This document shows, piece after piece, positions 45,527 through 56,127 of a stretch of 64,000 nucleotides of DNA; within the stretch, counting starts at the first letter, position 1, and every line of letters begins with the position of its first letter. Made by a program: the position numbers and the translations under genes. This stretch comes from Nocardia tenerifensis NBRC 101015 (lineage in GTDB: Bacteria; Actinomycetota; Actinomycetes; Mycobacteriales; Mycobacteriaceae), in the NCBI RefSeq assembly GCF_000308715.1, contig NZ_BAGH01000351.1, forward strand, positions 1 through 64,000, given 5' to 3'. The notes beneath the pieces are model-generated. The model saw only the letters and a program-made list of their open reading frames with translations. It did no database searches and had not been told where the DNA came from.

Positions 45527-47026
45527 CTACTCCGCGGGAGTGTTGCGCAGGACGGAGTGGCGCCGGCTGTAGGCGAAGTAGATGACGAAGCCGACGGCCA
45601 TCCAGACGATGAAGCGCAGCCAGGTCTCCACCGAGAGATTCAGCATCAACCACAGGCAGGCGAGCACGCCGAGGATCGGGACCAGCGGCACGAGCGGCAC
45701 GCGGAAGCCGCGCGGCAGCTCGGGGCGGGTGCGGCGCAGGATGAGCACGCCGACCGAGACGAGCACGAACGCGAACAGCGTGCCGATATTGACCATCTCT
45801 TCCAGCGTGCCGAAGTCGACGAAGCCGGCGAGCACGGCGCAGATGACGCCGACGATGGCGGTGATGCGCACGGGCGTGCCGAATTTGCCGGTATGGGCGA
45901 GCTTGCGCGGCATGAGCCCGTCGCGCGACATCGCGAACAGCACGCGGGTCTGCCCGAGAAACATGACCATGACGACCGTGGTGAGGCCGGCGAGCGCGCC
46001 GATGGAGATGATGTTCTTCACCCAGGTGTCGCCGTGGATGGCGAAAGCCGTTGCGAGCGTGGCGTTGTCACCGGAGAGCTCGGTGTAGGAGACCATGCCG
46101 GTGAGCACGAGCGACACGGCGACGTAGAGCACCGTGACGATGAGCAGCGAGCCGAGGATGCCGCGCGGCACGGCCTTCTGCGGGTTCTTGGTCTCCTCGG
46201 CGGTGGTCGCGACGACGTCGAAGCCGATGAACGCGAAGAACACCAGGCTGGCCGCGGCGAGCAGGCCGTACCAGCCGAAGGTGCTGTGTCCGCCGCCGGT
46301 AAGGAAGGAGAACAGCGACTGGCGCAGTCCGTCGCCCGCCTCGCCCGGCTGCGACGGCGGAATGTAGGGGGTCAGGTTCTCCGACTTGAAGTAGGTGAGG
46401 CCGACGATCAGCACGAGCGCGATGACGGCCAGCTTGATGGCGACCGCCACCGCGGACACGCGCGAGGACACCTTGGTGCCGGTGGCGAGCAGCACGCCGA
46501 GGACGGCGATGAGCAGCACGGCGCCCCAGTCGAAGGACACCGAGCCGATGTGCAGGATCGGCGCCGTGCCCATCACCTCGCCGAGGTACTGCGACCAGCC
46601 CTTGGCGACGACCGAAGTGGCGAGGGCGAATTCGAGGATGAGGTCCCAGCCGATGATCCACGCGACGAGTTCACCGAAGGTGGCGTAGGAGAAGGTGTAG
46701 GCGCTGCCCGCCACCGGCACGGTCGAGGCGAACTCGGCGTAGCAGAGCGCGGTGAGCCCGCAGGCGATCGCGGCGAAGACGAACGCGAGCGAGACCGACG
46801 GCCCGGCCACATTGCCCGCGGTGCGCGCGGTGAGGGTGAAGATGCCCGCGCCGATCACCACCGCGACGCCGAAGACGGTGAGGTCCCACGCGGTCAGGTC
46901 CTTGCGGAGTTTCGAGTCGGGCTCGTCGGTGTCCTTGATGGACTGCTCGACGGATTTGGTGCGGAACACCCCGCCCCATCGACGCGGATCCTGTCCCGTC
47001 GCGTTCTCCGGCTCCCGGATCGCCAC
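45527..47026 (-). CDS. APC-superfamily amino acid permease
   Basis: A 499-residue transporter with about 12 membrane helices, starting with [22 protein letters not shown], the APC helix 1 motif with the unwound GAGIF stretch. The sequence resembles cationic amino-acid permeases of the CAT group. GTG 47026 was chosen because AGAGGAGAAGG precedes it by one base; upstream ATGs at 47050 and 47080 have no good ribosome site. It imports amino acids in exchange or with protons. A POT peptide transporter gene lies upstream on the same strand. Confidence 0.88.
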   Translation of the reverse strand: MAIREPENATGQDPRRWGGVFRTKSVEQSIKDTDEPDSKLRKDLTAWDLTVFGVAVVIGAGIFTLTARTAGNVAGPSVSLAFVFAAIACGLTALCYAEFASTVPVAGSAYTFSYATFGELVAWIIGWDLILEFALATSVVAKGWSQYLGEVMGTAPILHIGSVSFDWGAVLLIAVLGVLLATGTKVSSRVSAVAVAIKLAVIALVLIVGLTYFKSENLTPYIPPSQPGEAGDGLRQSLFSFLTGGGHSTFGWYGLLAAASLVFFAFIGFDVVATTAEETKNPQKAVPRGILGSLLIVTVLYVAVSLVLTGMVSYTELSGDNATLATAFAIHGDTWVKNIISIGALAGLTTVVMVMFLGQTRVLFAMSRDGLMPRKLAHTGKFGTPVRITAIVGVICAVLAGFVDFGTLEEMVNIGTLFAFVLVSVGVLILRRTRPELPRGFRVPLVPLVPILGVLACLWLMLNLSVETWLRFIVWMAVGFVIYFAYSRRHSVLRNTPAE

Positions 47027-47085
47027 GCCTTCTCCTCTATCTCTGGTCATGCTGTCGACTCTGTCCTCTGTGTCCGGCACGCAGG

Positions 47086-48552
47086 CTAGTGCACGCCCTC
47101 CATGTGCCTGCTGATCCGCGGCGCGATGACGGCCACGACCAGCCCGGCGCAGATCGCGACCGCGCCGGTGATGCCGAAGTAGGCCACCTCGTGGTCTGAG
47201 TCATAGAACCGAGCCAAAGTACCCGACATCGAGGTGCCGATGCCAAGCGAGAAAAAATACAGCGCCATCATCTGCGCCCGGAAAGCTTCCGGCGCGAGCT
47301 GGGTCGTGACCGAAAGTCCGATGGGCGAGAGCAGCAGCTCGGAGATGGCGAAGCCGCCCATGACGACGAAGACCAGCAGGGCGGGCACGGTGGCCCCGCT
47401 GAAGCCGGCCAGCGGGACGAACAGCAGGAATGCGATGCCCATGCCGATCACGCCGAACGCGAACTTGCGCGGGGTGCTGGGAGCGCGCGAGCCGAGTTTG
47501 GTCCACAGGATGGCGAACAGCGGCGAGAGCGCGATGACCCAGACCGGCTCGACGGAGCTGATCCAGTTCGACGGAGCGGTCCAGCCGAAGATGTTCCAGT
47601 TCATCCGTTCGTCGGAGTACACCGTGAGCACCGTGAAGATCTGCTGGAACAGCGACCAGAACACCGCGTTGGCGACGAACAGCGGAATGAACGAGCGCAC
47701 CCGGCTGCGCTCGACCGGCGACACCTTGGCGCTGGTGAGCATGACCCAGAAGTAGACGATCGTGGCGACGGCGATGACGCCGGTGGTCACGTCCGGCAGG
47801 TTGTCCAGCGTCACCAGCCCGGTGATGGCCACCACCGCGACCACGAGGACGGCGACGACGAGCACCGCGGCCAGCTTGCCGAACGCGTCGCGCGGCAACG
47901 GGTTGGGCACCTCGCGGCCGTGGGTGCCGAGGTTGCGCCGGAACACCACGTACTGGGTGAGGCCGAGCGCCATGCCGACGGCCGCCGCGCCGAACCCGTA
48001 GTGGAATCCGAGGTTGTCTTTAAGCAGGCCGGTGATCAGCGGACCGCTGAACGCGCCGAGGTTGATGCCGAGGTAGAACAGGGTGAATCCGCCGTCGACA
48101 CGCGCGTCCCCCTTCTCATACAGCGTGCCGAGCAACGAGGAGGCATTGGCCTTCAGCGCGCCGCTGCCGAGCGCGACGAGCACCAGGCCGACGCCGACGC
48201 CGCTCAGGCCGGGCAGCACGGCCAGGGCGATATGCCCGGCCATCACCACCACGCCGCCGTAGAACACCGTCCGCTCCATGCCGAGCAGCCGGTCGGAGAT
48301 CCAGCCGCCGAGCACGGTGGACAGGTAGACCAGGCCGCCGTAGGCGCCGACGATGCCCACGCCGGTGCTCTTAGCGAGCCCGAGCCCGCCGTCGGTGGTC
48401 GAGTAGTAGAGGTAGAAGCCGAGGATGGAGACCATCCCGTAGTACGAGAACCGTTCCCAGAGTTCGACTCCGAAGAGGTTGGTCAGCCCGATCGGGTGGC
48501 CGAAGATGGTCCGTCCGGCAATCGGTGAATCAGCCGTTTTCACTTCCGACAT
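47086..48552 (-). CDS. Proton-dependent oligopeptide transporter (POT/PTR2 family)
   Basis: A 488-residue major-facilitator protein with about 12-14 helices. The family signature ExxERFxYY is seen in helix 1 (Glu30 to Tyr37 in ELWERFSYYG), where the Glu/Arg pair couples protons to di- and tripeptide import. ATG 48552 follows a TGAGG tract; the open frame continues well upstream without coding signs. The permease gene starts 59 bases downstream, so the two may be co-transcribed for peptide and amino-acid uptake. Confidence 0.9.
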   Translation of the reverse strand: MSEVKTADSPIAGRTIFGHPIGLTNLFGVELWERFSYYGMVSILGFYLYYSTTDGGLGLAKSTGVGIVGAYGGLVYLSTVLGGWISDRLLGMERTVFYGGVVVMAGHIALAVLPGLSGVGVGLVLVALGSGALKANASSLLGTLYEKGDARVDGGFTLFYLGINLGAFSGPLITGLLKDNLGFHYGFGAAAVGMALGLTQYVVFRRNLGTHGREVPNPLPRDAFGKLAAVLVVAVLVVAVVAITGLVTLDNLPDVTTGVIAVATIVYFWVMLTSAKVSPVERSRVRSFIPLFVANAVFWSLFQQIFTVLTVYSDERMNWNIFGWTAPSNWISSVEPVWVIALSPLFAILWTKLGSRAPSTPRKFAFGVIGMGIAFLLFVPLAGFSGATVPALLVFVVMGGFAISELLLSPIGLSVTTQLAPEAFRAQMMALYFFSLGIGTSMSGTLARFYDSDHEVAYFGITGAVAICAGLVVAVIAPRISRHMEGVH

Positions 48553-48754
48553 CCTCAGACCTTCCCATGTTTGCGACGATTCTTCGGCATCAATGCCGAA
48601 ATTTCGAAGATCATCGCAGCGTCGCTCCTGGAGACGGATCGTGCCAGACTGCATATCGGCGCGTTTCCCCAGACCCCGTCTGGGCATCCGGGGAGCAGCG
48701 CCGCCCAGCGGTCCCAGTCCCGACACCAAGCCACTCGACGAAAGTGACGCACGG

Positions 48755-49210
48755 ATGGATCCGGTAGAAATCACGGTGCCCGCCTCGGCGGAGGAAACGT
48801 TCACGGTGCTGGCCGACGGCTGGTTGTACGCCCTGTGGGTGGTCGGCGCCTCGCACATCCGCGACGTCGACGAGGGCTGGCCCGCCGTCGGCACCCGCAT
48901 CCACCACAGCGTCGGCCCGTGGCCGATGACGCTGTCGGACACCACGAAGGTGCGCGACGTGGACGAGCCGAGGATGCTCGAGCTGGAGGCCCGGCTGTGG
49001 CCGGTCGGCTCGGCGTTGATTCGCCTGGAGCTCACCGAGATCGGCCCGCACAGCACCCGGGTCACCATGTTCGAGCGCGCGATCAGCGGCCCGGTGTCAC
49101 TGGTGCCCGGCGCGGTTCAGCAGATGGCGCTCACGCCGCGCAACAAGGAGTCACTGTCCAGGCTGGCCGATCTGGTCGCGGGCCGGGCCCGCGAGGGCAA
49201 AGCCCAGTAG
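48755..49210 (+). CDS. SRPBCC (START-like) family protein
   Basis: A 151-residue single-domain protein: EITVPASAEETFTVLADGWLYALWVVG is the typical first strand and helices, then a GTRIHHSVGPWP turn and a C-terminal helix. The pocket should bind a hydrophobic ligand; the role is unknown. It is convergent with ppx, ending 11 bases from that gene's end, and is divergent from the POT transporter. Confidence 0.82.
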   Translation: MDPVEITVPASAEETFTVLADGWLYALWVVGASHIRDVDEGWPAVGTRIHHSVGPWPMTLSDTTKVRDVDEPRMLELEARLWPVGSALIRLELTEIGPHSTRVTMFERAISGPVSLVPGAVQQMALTPRNKESLSRLADLVAGRAREGKAQ

Positions 49211-49221
49211 ACCCGATCCGG

Positions 49222-50169
49222 TCAGGCGATGGACAGCGCGATGCCGTCGAGGATGTCGTGCTCGGACACGACGAGCTCGGAAATGCCCGCGCGACGGGCC
49301 AATTCGTCGGCGAGCACCTGGGCGATGACGGCGCCGCCGCCGATCACGTCGACGCGGCCGGGGTGCATGGGGCCGAGGGCGGCGCGCTCGTCATGGGTCA
49401 TGCCGACGAGCCGATCGCTCACGGCGCGAAGCTGATCCAGGCCCAGGCGGCTGAGATGCACCTTCGCCGAGTCGTATTCGGGCAGGTCGAGGGCCACGGC
49501 GGCGAGCGTCGTCATGGTGCCCGCGACACCGACCCAGGTGTGCGCACCCTCGACGGGCACACGGGCGAAGGCCTCGGCTAGTCGCTCGGCGGCGAATTCC
49601 CGTGCGGCGGAGACCTGTTCGGCGGTGGGCGGGTCGCCGGGCAGGCAGCGCTCGGTGATCCGGACACAGCCGATGTCGGCGGAGAACGCGGCTTGCACGC
49701 CGTCACTGTCGCCGAAGACCAGCTCGGTAGAGCCGCCGCCGAGGTCGACCACCACGAAAGGCCCGGCCTCGCTGGACAATTCGCCGATCGCGCCGGCGAA
49801 CGACAGGCGCGCCTCCTCGTCACCGCTGATCACCTCGGCCTCGGCGCCCGGCACGACGGTGCCGAGTTCGGCGCGGGCCATGGCGAAGAAGTCCTCGCGG
49901 TTGGCCGCGTCGCGGGTGGCGGAGGTGGCCGTCATGCGCACCCGGGCGACGCCGGTCTCCCGCATGAGCGCGGTGTACTCGGCCAGCGCGACCCTGGTGC
50001 GTTCGATGGCCTCCGGCGCGAGCGAGCCGGTGGCGTCGACGCCCTGGCCGAGCCGCACGATCCGCATCTCGCGGTGCACGTCGGCCAGCGTGCCGTCGTC
50101 GCGCACGTCGGCGATCAGCAGTCGGATGGAGTTGGTTCCGCAATCGACGGCGGCTACCCGGTCGCTCAT
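49222..50169 (-). CDS. ppx: Exopolyphosphatase, Ppx/GppA family
   Basis: A 315-residue single ASKHA-fold Ppx/GppA domain. Residues 3-13 (DRVAAVDCGTN) hold the first phosphate loop, a TSATRDA stretch and DLGGGSTEL give the second, and GAVIAQVL lies near the end. It releases phosphate from polyphosphate or acts on (p)ppGpp-related substrates. The short single-domain form matches actinobacterial Ppx2. The ATG at 50169 overlaps the DUF501 stop as ATGA, placing it last in the eno operon. Confidence 0.9.
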   Translation of the reverse strand: MSDRVAAVDCGTNSIRLLIADVRDDGTLADVHREMRIVRLGQGVDATGSLAPEAIERTRVALAEYTALMRETGVARVRMTATSATRDAANREDFFAMARAELGTVVPGAEAEVISGDEEARLSFAGAIGELSSEAGPFVVVDLGGGSTELVFGDSDGVQAAFSADIGCVRITERCLPGDPPTAEQVSAAREFAAERLAEAFARVPVEGAHTWVGVAGTMTTLAAVALDLPEYDSAKVHLSRLGLDQLRAVSDRLVGMTHDERAALGPMHPGRVDVIGGGAVIAQVLADELARRAGISELVVSEHDILDGIALSIA

Positions 50170-50717
50170 GCCCGCGCTCCGTTCTCCGGCGCGCCGGACC
50201 GCGCGTACCTCGGCCAGTCGGCCGGAATCGCGGTGCCGCGCAACCCATTGTCGGCGGCCAGGGCCACCGCCTCGTCGCCGAGCGGATTCACGCCCGGTCC
50301 CTTCGCCAGCGCGTGCGCGATGAGCACGTGCAGGCACTTCACCCGCTCCGGCATGCCGCCGCCGGTGAAATCTGTTCCGAGCGACTCGATCTCGTCGCGC
50401 TCGGCCAGGTAGCTTTCGTGCGCCGCGCGGTAGGCGGCGGCCAAATCCTCGTCGGCGCCGAGACGTTCGGTCATCTCGCGCATCACGCCGGCGGACTCCT
50501 GCCTGCTCGCCTCGGCGGTGAGCCGCGGGTCGGTCAGGTAGTACAGCGTGGGGAACGGCGTGCCGTCGGGCAGGCGCGGTGCGGTCTTCACGACGGCCGG
50601 AATGCCGTCCGGGGTGCGATAGGCGACGGCGAGCACGCCGCGTGGCTCGCGGCCGAGCTGCGTGGCGATGATCGCGAGATCCTCGGCCGCTACCGTTGTC
50701 TCGCTGGGCTCGGTCAC
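50166..50717 (-). CDS. DUF501-domain protein
   Basis: A 183-residue protein; the DUF501 region begins with QLGREPRGVLAVAYR and runs to a KCLHVLIAHALAKGPGVNPLGDEAV block. The function is not known. The gene is conserved between ftsB and ppx in mycobacteria (Rv1025 position). The GTG start overlaps the FtsB-like stop as GTGA and its stop overlaps the ppx start, so the three genes are translationally coupled. Confidence 0.87.
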   Translation of the reverse strand: MTEPSETTVAAEDLAIIATQLGREPRGVLAVAYRTPDGIPAVVKTAPRLPDGTPFPTLYYLTDPRLTAEASRQESAGVMREMTERLGADEDLAAAYRAAHESYLAERDEIESLGTDFTGGGMPERVKCLHVLIAHALAKGPGVNPLGDEAVALAADNGLRGTAIPADWPRYARSGAPENGARA

Positions 50718-51391
50718 CTGGGTCCTTCCGATGCTGGCGGCGGCGCCACCGGCGCGGCGGGCGGTGGCGTCTTGTCGGCCGAGGGGGTGGGCTGCGGTTC
50801 GGAGATGCTGCGCCACAGCTCGGTGTACCAGGGGTCGGGCTCGCGCGACCTGGTCACCGCGGTCGGCGGGGCGGCGGCCTCCATGCCGGGCACCTGCACG
50901 ATGTACGGGGTCTCGCCCGGCAGCACGAGCCGCAGCCGGTCCCTGGCCTCCGAACGGATGTAGGCCGGATCCTGTTGCTGCGCACGACGATCCCGCAACC
51001 GCGCGAGATCGGCCTCCAGGTCCTTGCGCTGCTGGGCCAGCTGCGCGGCCTCGGCCCGCTGGGTGAAGTAGGTGCGCATCGGCACGGCCAGGGTGAGCGC
51101 GAGCGCGCACACCACGATCGCGAGGATGACCGCCTTGCCGGTGGACAGGCCGAGGATCGTGCGGTCGTGCCGGTCCCCGCCGGACCCGGCGGCGCGCGCG
51201 CCGACCTTCTTCGGCTCGGCCTTCTTGTCGTCGGATCGCCTGCGCGCGGTGCGTTTTACCGCGGCGGGCCTGGCGGCCGTCTCCGTATCGGACCCGGCCT
51301 TGGGGCGCGAGCGCGCCGAGCGCGCCGAGCGCGACGTGCGGCGGTCCCCGCGTCCGGCCGGACTGGTCCCGCGCGCACGTCGCTCGCTCAT
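50714..51391 (-). CDS. ftsB: FtsB/DivIC-like septum formation protein
   Basis: A 225-residue bitopic protein: a long basic cytoplasmic tail rich in Arg/Ser/Ala (about 1-80), one membrane helix (about 90-108, ILAIVVCALALTLAVP), an extracellular coiled coil with heptads (QRAEAAQLAQQRKDLEADLARLRDR), then the DPAYIRSEARDRLRLVLPGE block that is diagnostic of FtsB/DivIC. It bridges FtsQ and FtsL in the divisome. The tail is longer than in E. coli but usual for actinobacteria. It lies 14 bases after eno. Confidence 0.9.
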   Translation of the reverse strand: MSERRARGTSPAGRGDRRTSRSARSARSRPKAGSDTETAARPAAVKRTARRRSDDKKAEPKKVGARAAGSGGDRHDRTILGLSTGKAVILAIVVCALALTLAVPMRTYFTQRAEAAQLAQQRKDLEADLARLRDRRAQQQDPAYIRSEARDRLRLVLPGETPYIVQVPGMEAAAPPTAVTRSREPDPWYTELWRSISEPQPTPSADKTPPPAAPVAPPPASEGPR

Positions 51392-51405
51392 TCCGCGTTC
51401 CTCGA

Positions 51406-52755
<1,350 letters not shown>

Positions 52756-52803
52756 CTAGCGTCCGCCGAGCTCGGCGGGTAACCGGCACTCCGGTGCGGC
52801 AGG

Positions 52804-53541
52804 TCATACCCGGCGGCCGACGCTGTAGGCGGCGGCACGGTCGCGCACGGTCAACAGGTAGCCTCTGGACTGGTTGTAGGTGAGCAGCGCCTTCTGCCAG
52901 CCGTATTCGGAGGTCAGGTCGCCGCCGCTGGCGCACAGGTAGCGGGCCGCGGTGAGCGCCGCGTCGTCGATGTTCTGCGGGTCGGCCACGCCGTCGCCGT
53001 TGGCGTCGACGCCCCAGCGCTTCCAGGTCTCCGGGATGAACTGCAGCGGGCCGATCGCCCGATCGAACTCCGGGTCGCCGTCCAGCGCGCCGCCGTCGGT
53101 GTCCTTGACCAGCGCCACGCCCGGCGCACCGTCGAGCGGGATGCCGATGATCGGCGGGCGCACCGTGCCGTCCTCGTCGACGTGCGCGCCGCGATGGGTG
53201 CCGTGCATGCTCTCCACGCTCGCGATGCCGGCGATGGTCGTCCACGCGATGCCGCAGTCCGGCCTGGATCGGGCGAGCACGCCCGCCGCGTAGCCGTAGG
53301 CCTCCAGCGCGATCGGCGGGATGGCCATGCGCTCGGCCTGCTCCTCGGCCCAGCCGCGCAGCTGGACCGCCGTGCGGCCGGGGCCGTCCAGGTCGATCAC
53401 CGGCAGCGGGGTGCCCGGGCCGGGCGGGATGCCCTCGGGGATCGGCGGGAGATCGCGGTCGGTTCCGCAACCGGCGAGCGCGAGGGTCACCATGACGGCG
53501 GCCAACGCGCCGGTCTTCTTCAGGAGCACTCCACCAATCAT
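52804..53541 (-). CDS. lpqU: LpqU-like lipoprotein, predicted lytic transglycosylase
   Basis: A 245-residue lipoprotein. The signal ends in a LALAGC lipobox, so the mature protein is anchored outside the membrane. The lysozyme-like transglycosylase domain has the catalytic Glu in ASVESMHG, followed by a RAIGPLQFIPETWKRWGVDANGDG block and a QSRGYLLTV C-terminal motif. It should cut glycan strands of peptidoglycan. Position next to eno matches Rv1022 in M. tuberculosis. ATG 53541 is the best start for the lipoprotein signal. Confidence 0.88.
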   Translation of the reverse strand: MIGGVLLKKTGALAAVMVTLALAGCGTDRDLPPIPEGIPPGPGTPLPVIDLDGPGRTAVQLRGWAEEQAERMAIPPIALEAYGYAAGVLARSRPDCGIAWTTIAGIASVESMHGTHRGAHVDEDGTVRPPIIGIPLDGAPGVALVKDTDGGALDGDPEFDRAIGPLQFIPETWKRWGVDANGDGVADPQNIDDAALTAARYLCASGGDLTSEYGWQKALLTYNQSRGYLLTVRDRAAAYSVGRRV

Positions 53542-53569
53542 CCAGATCCGGCGGGGCGGCGCGCGGAAC

Positions 53570-55279
53570 TCAGCCGAGCAGCTCGCGCGTCGCGGGGTGC
53601 GCGGGGGCCGCGAGGATGGCGCGGGTCGCACCCGATTCGACCACTCGGCCGTGATCGAGCACGAGCAGGCGCGGGCAGTAGGCGGCCACAAGGGCCATGT
53701 CGTGGCTGATCACGAGCAGGCCCATGGCGCGCTCGGCGCGGAGGCGGTCGAGCAGAGTCATGATCGACTCCGCGGTGGTGTGATCCAGGGCGGAGGTGAT
53801 CTCGTCGCAGATCAGGACCGTGGGTCGCGCGGCGAGCGCGCGGGCCAGGGCGACTCGCTGCCGCTGGCCGCCGGAGAGTTCGTGGGGGTAGCGGACGGCC
53901 AGCGCCGGGGACAGTTCGACGGAGGCGAGCAGGGCCTCGATCTCCTGCGCCACTCGGCGGCGCGGCACCGCGGCGAGGCGGCGCAGTGGGCGGCCGAGAG
54001 TTTGGGCGACGGTTCTTCGTGGGTTGAGTGCGGAGCGTGGGTTCTGGGTCACCAGTTGGATGCCGTTGCCGCCGTTGGCTGTTCGCTTGCGGCCGGTGAG
54101 CGGGAGAGATGTGCCGTTCAGTTCGAGGGAGCCCGTCGCGGTGCGGTGCAGGCCGGCGACGGCTCTGGCGAGGGTCGTCTTGCCCGCGCCGGATACGCCG
54201 ACGACGGCCAGTGCGGTGCCCGCTGCCAGCTCCAGGTCGACGTCCGCCAGGATTTCCCGGTCGCCGATCCGCGCGTTGATGTTGTTGGCGCGCAGTAGTA
54301 GTGGGCTGGAAGCCGTGGCCGAGGAATCCGTTCGGAGCACCTCGTCGGCAAACCCCCGGCGCGAGTCCGCACTGAGCGGTGTTGGGACTTCGCGGGGCAA
54401 CCTGTCGCGAGTCGCTGTAACTCGCACCGGCGCAGCGAGTTCCGGCGACCGGCACCCATTGTCTGCCGTTCCTTCTGTGGGGGCACGACTGTCGGGAACG
54501 AGGCTCGGCACGGCGACCGCGCTGCCGAGTTCGATCACGTCGGTCGCGATCGCGTGCACGGTGGTGGTGTCGTGGCCGGAGAGGAGGATGGCGGTGGCGC
54601 GTTCTGCGGCTATCTCGGTGAGTAGGTGGGCGATGTCGGTGCGTAGTGCGCCGTGCAGGCCGGCGAGGGGTTCGTCGAGGATCAGGACGCCGGTTCGGCG
54701 GATCAGGGCGCGGGCCAGGGCGACTCGGCGTTGCTGGCCGCCGGAGAGTTCGGCGGTTCGGCGGCGTAGGTGTTCGGCGGAGAGGCCGACCAGCTCCAGC
54801 GTCTCGAGCACCTCGGCGCGGGAGGCGTGTCCGGCGACCTCGCGCACCAGGTTGTGCACGCGCATCAGCGGATTGAGCGCCGAGCCGGGATCCTGGCCGA
54901 CGTAGGCCACGTTCGTGCGCCGGAAGTGCTGCCTCGCAGCAGGATCGAGCGCGAAGACGTCGTGGCCCGCCACGCGGACCGAGCCGCCGCAGCGTGCGGC
55001 GCCGGAGGGCAACTGTCCGAGCAGCGCTCGCATCAACGTCGTCTTGCCCGATCCGGAGGGGCCGGTGAGTGCGGTGATCTCGCCCGCGGCCATCCGGAAA
55101 CTCATGGGGCCGAACAAATCCAGGCCCGTCGAGGCGCGCACCGACAGCTTGTCGACCACCACCCGCGGCTCAGCGCGGTTCTCCGGGCTCGGCTCGACAG
55201 CATCGGACCGCCCCGCACATCCCGGGGGCAGCTCGACACCGGTGCGGCGCTGATCGATATCGACGGCGGGGTCACTCAC
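53570..55279 (-). CDS. Fused double ATPase of an Opp/Dpp-type ABC importer
   Basis: A 569-residue protein with two oligopeptide-type ABC ATPases. First: Walker A GPSGSGKTT (73-81), LSGGQ (178-182). Second: Walker A GVSGAGKTT (361-369), LSGGQ (468-472). The fused DppD-DppF layout occurs in many actinobacterial peptide, nickel and metallophore importers. The GTG start overlaps the permease stop as GTGA. With two permeases and a binding lipoprotein upstream it forms a complete importer that shares the iron-box region with the diaminopropionate genes, so a metal chelate is the likely cargo. Confidence 0.9.
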   Translation of the reverse strand: MSDPAVDIDQRRTGVELPPGCAGRSDAVEPSPENRAEPRVVVDKLSVRASTGLDLFGPMSFRMAAGEITALTGPSGSGKTTLMRALLGQLPSGAARCGGSVRVAGHDVFALDPAARQHFRRTNVAYVGQDPGSALNPLMRVHNLVREVAGHASRAEVLETLELVGLSAEHLRRRTAELSGGQQRRVALARALIRRTGVLILDEPLAGLHGALRTDIAHLLTEIAAERATAILLSGHDTTTVHAIATDVIELGSAVAVPSLVPDSRAPTEGTADNGCRSPELAAPVRVTATRDRLPREVPTPLSADSRRGFADEVLRTDSSATASSPLLLRANNINARIGDREILADVDLELAAGTALAVVGVSGAGKTTLARAVAGLHRTATGSLELNGTSLPLTGRKRTANGGNGIQLVTQNPRSALNPRRTVAQTLGRPLRRLAAVPRRRVAQEIEALLASVELSPALAVRYPHELSGGQRQRVALARALAARPTVLICDEITSALDHTTAESIMTLLDRLRAERAMGLLVISHDMALVAAYCPRLLVLDHGRVVESGATRAILAAPAHPATRELLG

Positions 55280-56127
55280 CGCGGCTCCCCTCGGCCGAAG
55301 GCCGTGACGGCCAGGTTCACGCTCACCGCGACGATCGCGATGGCCAGGCTCGGCGCGAGCACCGCCCACGGGTTGAGCAGCATGCCGGAGGCGTTCTCGC
55401 GCACCATGACCGCCCAGTTGCTCGCGCCGACGGTGGTCGGCAACTGCAGGAACGAGGCCGTGCTGACGACGTAGACGGCCGTCACGAAGCGCAGGCCGAG
55501 CTGGGCGGCGATCACCTCGCGCAGATTGGGGATCACCTCGCGAAAAACCAAGTGCGACAGGGTTTCGCCGCTCGCCTGGGCCGCCTCGACATAACCGGAG
55601 GCCGCGACCCCGGCGGCGGCCGCGGCGAAAACCCTGGCGCAGTACGGGGTGCCGAAAAGCAGGGCGACGACGAGCAAGCCGGCCGCGCCCGCGTCCGGCC
55701 AGGAGGTCAGTACCAGCAGGATGCCGAGCACGGCGGGCAGCAGCATGGCGAAGTCGGTGGCGTGCTCGATCACCAGGCCGACCCGCGGTCGCAACGCCGC
55801 GACGGTGCCGAGCACACACGACAGCGCGGTCACCGCGACCGCGATCACGGCGGAGAGCAGGAGCAGACCCCAACCGCCGTAGAGCAATTGGCTCAGCACG
55901 TCGCGGCCCAGGCGGTCGGTGCCGAGCCAGGCGTCGGAGTCCGCGGGACCGAATGGGATGCCGACGGGCGCCTCGGCCGCGTGCGGCGCCAGCGTGGGGC
56001 CCAAGACGGCGAGCACCGTGACCAGCACGGCCGGCAGCACGGTCAGCAATCGAAGACGTTGTGCCCGAAGCTGTTTCGCAGACACTGCCGACGACTCATG
56101 GGCACGCCGGCGCAGTAGAGATCTCAT
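55276..56127 (-). CDS. ABC importer permease, DppC/OppC-like
   Basis: A 283-residue inner-membrane permease with about five to six helices. The GTDRLGRDVLSQLLYGG motif after the first periplasmic region is typical of DppC/OppC/NikC, and the EAA-like coupling loop is seen in EAAQASGETLSHLVFREVIPNL. The ATG at 56127 overlaps the upstream permease stop as ATGA, so the two permeases are co-translated. Confidence 0.9.
   Translation of the reverse strand: MRSLLRRRAHESSAVSAKQLRAQRLRLLTVLPAVLVTVLAVLGPTLAPHAAEAPVGIPFGPADSDAWLGTDRLGRDVLSQLLYGGWGLLLLSAVIAVAVTALSCVLGTVAALRPRVGLVIEHATDFAMLLPAVLGILLVLTSWPDAGAAGLLVVALLFGTPYCARVFAAAAAGVAASGYVEAAQASGETLSHLVFREVIPNLREVIAAQLGLRFVTAVYVVSTASFLQLPTTVGASNWAVMVRENASGMLLNPWAVLAPSLAIAIVAVSVNLAVTAFGRGEPR

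Noticed and set aside
45557-47089. A 510-codon plus-strand frame opposite the amino-acid permease
   Set aside because: The product is His/Glu/Arg-rich and hydrophilic, the mirror image expected from a membrane-protein gene; no start signal.
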